Assembly (NCBI GenBank): GCA_023389455.1
Contig: JAEWEJ010000310.1
Location: forward strand, 1-7,257
Length of the DNA: 7,257 nt
Source of the DNA: Actinomycetes bacterium
Lineage (GTDB): Bacteria > Actinomycetota > Actinomycetes > Actinomycetales > Cellulomonadaceae
Direction: 5' to 3'
Part shown: in pieces, positions 5,812 through 7,257 of the stretch
Position numbering within the stretch: the stretch's first letter is position 1
How the letters are laid out: the number at the start of each line of letters is the position of its first letter
Position numbers and translations under genes: made by a program
Notes under the pieces: model-generated
Databases searched by the model: none
What the model was told of the DNA's origin: nothing
The model's input: the letters and a program-made list of their open reading frames with translations, nothing else

Positions 5812-7257
5812 GGGCCACCTCCAGGATCTTGTCCCACACGCCCGGCGCACTGGGGTCGAGGCCGTCGGCCTCGGCCTGTGCGAGCGCGGTGCGGACACGG
5901 GCGTACTCGGTGGGCAGCAGCCGGGTCAGGCGGGCACGGGTGCCGTCCGGGTCCTCGAGCAGCTGGGCGGCGACCAGCGAGCCGGTCTCCTCGGCGTAGG
6001 TGCGCAGCAGCTCCGACACCCGGGCGAAGTCGTCGTCGTCCAGCGGGTCGAGCGCGAGCTCACCGCTGCGGACGGCCTCGACGTTCACCAGCTCAGGCGT
6101 CAGGTCCAGCACGTAGGCCGTGCCGCCCGACATGCCGGCACCGAAGTTGCGGCCCGTCGGGCCCAGCACGAGGACCGTGCCACCGGTCATGTACTCGCAG
6201 GCGTGGTCGCCCACGCCCTCGACCACGAGCGTCGCGCCGGAGTTGCGGACACCGAACCGCTCCCCCACGAGCCCGCGCAGGAAGATCTGCCCGCTGGTCG
6301 CGCCGTACCCGATGACGTTGCCGGCGATGACGTTGTGCTGGCTCGAGAGCGACGAGCTGCGGTCCGGTCGCACGACGATGCGCCCGCCGGACAGGCCCTT
6401 GCCGACGTAGTCGTTGGCGTCGCCGAAGAGGCGCAGCGTGATGCCCGCGGGCAGGAACGCCCCGAACGACTGCCCGGCCGACCCCGTGAGCGTGACGTCG
6501 ATCGTGCCGTCGGGCAGGCCCGCGCCGCCGTACCGCTTGGTGACCTCGTGGCCGAGCATCGTGCCGACCGTGCGGTTGACGTTGCGCACGGGCAGGTCGA
6601 TGCGGACCGGCTCGGCGCGCTCCAGCGCGTCGGCCGCCAGGGCGATGAGCTGGTTGTCGAGCGCACGCTCCAGGCCGTGGTCCTGCGACTTGGTCCGGTG
6701 CAGGGCCGAGCCCGGCTTCGGCTCGGGGACGGCGAGCACGGGGCCGAGGTCCAGGCCCTCGGCCTTCCAGTGGTCGATGGCCTCGCGGGCGTCGAGCATC
6801 TCGACGCGCCCCACGGCCTCCTCGATCGACCGGAAGCCCAGCGCGGCCAGGTGCTCGCGCACCTCCTGCGCGATGAACTCGAAGAACGTCACGACGAACT
6901 CCGGCCTGCCCGTGAACCGGGCCCGCAGCTCGGGGTTCTGCGTCGCGACGCCCACCGGGCAGGTGTCGAGGTGGCAGACGCGCATCATGACGCACCCGGA
7001 CACGACGAGGGGTGCAGTGGCGAACCCGAACTCCTCGGCACCCAGCAGGGCGCCGATGACGACGTCGCGGCCCGTCTTGAGCTGCCCGTCGACCTGGACG
7101 ACCACACGGTCACGCAGGTCGTTGAGCACCAGCGTCTGCTGGGTCTCGGCCAGCCCGATCTCCCACGGCGTGCCCGCGTGCTTGAGCGACGTCAGCGGGC
7201 TCGCGCCCGTGCCGCCGTCGTGGCCCGAGATGAGCACGACGTCGGAGTGCGCCTTGG
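5804..7257 (-). CDS. gltB: Glutamate synthase large subunit, C-terminal part
   Basis: Partial: 483 complete codons plus the stop, against about 1,500 aa for the whole protein; the N-terminal amidotransferase, central domain and start are beyond the right edge. GltB converts glutamine and 2-oxoglutarate to two glutamates using electrons from GltD. The visible part opens inside the FMN-binding synthase barrel, with LISGHDGGTGASPLTS near 7234-7187. The three [3Fe-4S] cysteines of GCVMMRVCHLDTCPVG are encoded at 6994-6992, 6976-6974 and 6961-6959. From about 6600 to 6080 comes the GXGXG beta-helix domain, with Gly-rich repeats such as GKGLSGGRIVV, GATSGQIFL, YMTGGTVLVLG and GAGMSGGTAYVLD. A short helical tail ends EVARG. 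All expected cofactor residues are present. The first in-window GTG (7237) is internal, because the preceding residues KAHSDV also match the family. Confidence 0.97.
   Translation of the reverse strand, partial: KAHSDVVLISGHDGGTGASPLTSLKHAGTPWEIGLAETQQTLVLNDLRDRVVVQVDGQLKTGRDVVIGALLGAEEFGFATAPLVVSGCVMMRVCHLDTCPVGVATQNPELRARFTGRPEFVVTFFEFIAQEVREHLAALGFRSIEEAVGRVEMLDAREAIDHWKAEGLDLGPVLAVPEPKPGSALHRTKSQDHGLERALDNQLIALAADALERAEPVRIDLPVRNVNRTVGTMLGHEVTKRYGGAGLPDGTIDVTLTGSAGQSFGAFLPAGITLRLFGDANDYVGKGLSGGRIVVRPDRSSSLSSQHNVIAGNVIGYGATSGQIFLRGLVGERFGVRNSGATLVVEGVGDHACEYMTGGTVLVLGPTGRNFGAGMSGGTAYVLDLTPELVNVEAVRSGELALDPLDDDDFARVSELLRTYAEETGSLVAAQLLEDPDGTRARLTRLLPTEYARVRTALAQAEADGLDPSAPGVWDKILEVARG
5817..5822 (-). 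promoter_or_regulatory. Ribosome binding site of gltD, inside the gltB coding end
   Basis: The minus strand reads GGAGGT, five bases before GTG 5811. It lies within the last codons of gltB and sets the gltD start at the 8-base overlap, consistent with translational coupling that would keep the two GOGAT subunits in balance. Confidence 0.75.

Noticed and set aside
1708..6315. Very long plus-strand open reading frame (1,535 codons)
   Set aside because: It is exactly antisense to the RDD gene, pyk and most of gltD, rich in Arg, Gly, Asp and His without domains, and explained by rare-codon avoidance on the coding strand.
1..7257. tRNA, rRNA, CRISPR array, insertion sequence, prophage or attachment site
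   Set aside because: No cloverleaf-like sequence, regularly spaced repeats, transposase or integrase motifs, or terminal repeats were seen.
1..7257. A new defence or biosynthetic system
   Set aside because: The genes are housekeeping (gltBD, pyk) or single orphan genes. Nothing shows a co-directional cassette of unknown genes.

Overview
The window looks like chromosomal DNA from a high-GC actinobacterium, most likely a Micrococcales member of the Cellulomonas type. This rests on the very GC-rich codon use, GTG starts, actinobacterial-style protein sequences and the gltB-gltD-pyk gene order. No database search was possible, so the genus is a guess.

Layout, left to right. (1) At 1-545, minus strand, is an isochorismatase-fold cysteine hydrolase whose last few codons lie beyond the left edge. 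(2) A 141-bp divergent intergenic region separates it from (3) a plus-strand gene at 687-1544 for an uncharacterised multi-pass membrane protein. (4) Convergent to this, with only 19 bp between stops, is a minus-strand RDD-family membrane protein (1564-2580) with an extra membrane segment and a predicted extracytoplasmic C-terminal domain. (5) A 213-bp gap holds a strong GC hairpin, probably the pyk terminator. (6) Pyruvate kinase (pyk) occupies 2794-4230, minus strand. (7) A 105-bp gap holds a second hairpin, a G-run tract and a possible leaderless pyk promoter. (8) The glutamate synthase genes follow, both on the minus strand: gltD, small subunit, complete, 4336-5811; and gltB, large subunit, C-terminal part only, running off the right edge. 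The gltB stop and gltD start overlap by 8 bp.

How the genes work together: GltB and GltD form NADPH-dependent glutamate synthase (GOGAT). It converts 2-oxoglutarate plus glutamine to two glutamates and is the exit step of GS/GOGAT ammonium assimilation. Pyruvate kinase makes pyruvate and ATP at the end of glycolysis. The neighbourhood therefore joins lower glycolysis to nitrogen assimilation. The three left-hand genes look like unrelated accessory or housekeeping genes.

I see no mobile element, CRISPR array, tRNA, rRNA or clearly new multi-gene system. The items most worth a second look are the gltD-pyk intergenic region, an Arg in the normally hydrophobic slot of the pyruvate kinase substrate loop, and the two poorly characterised membrane proteins.
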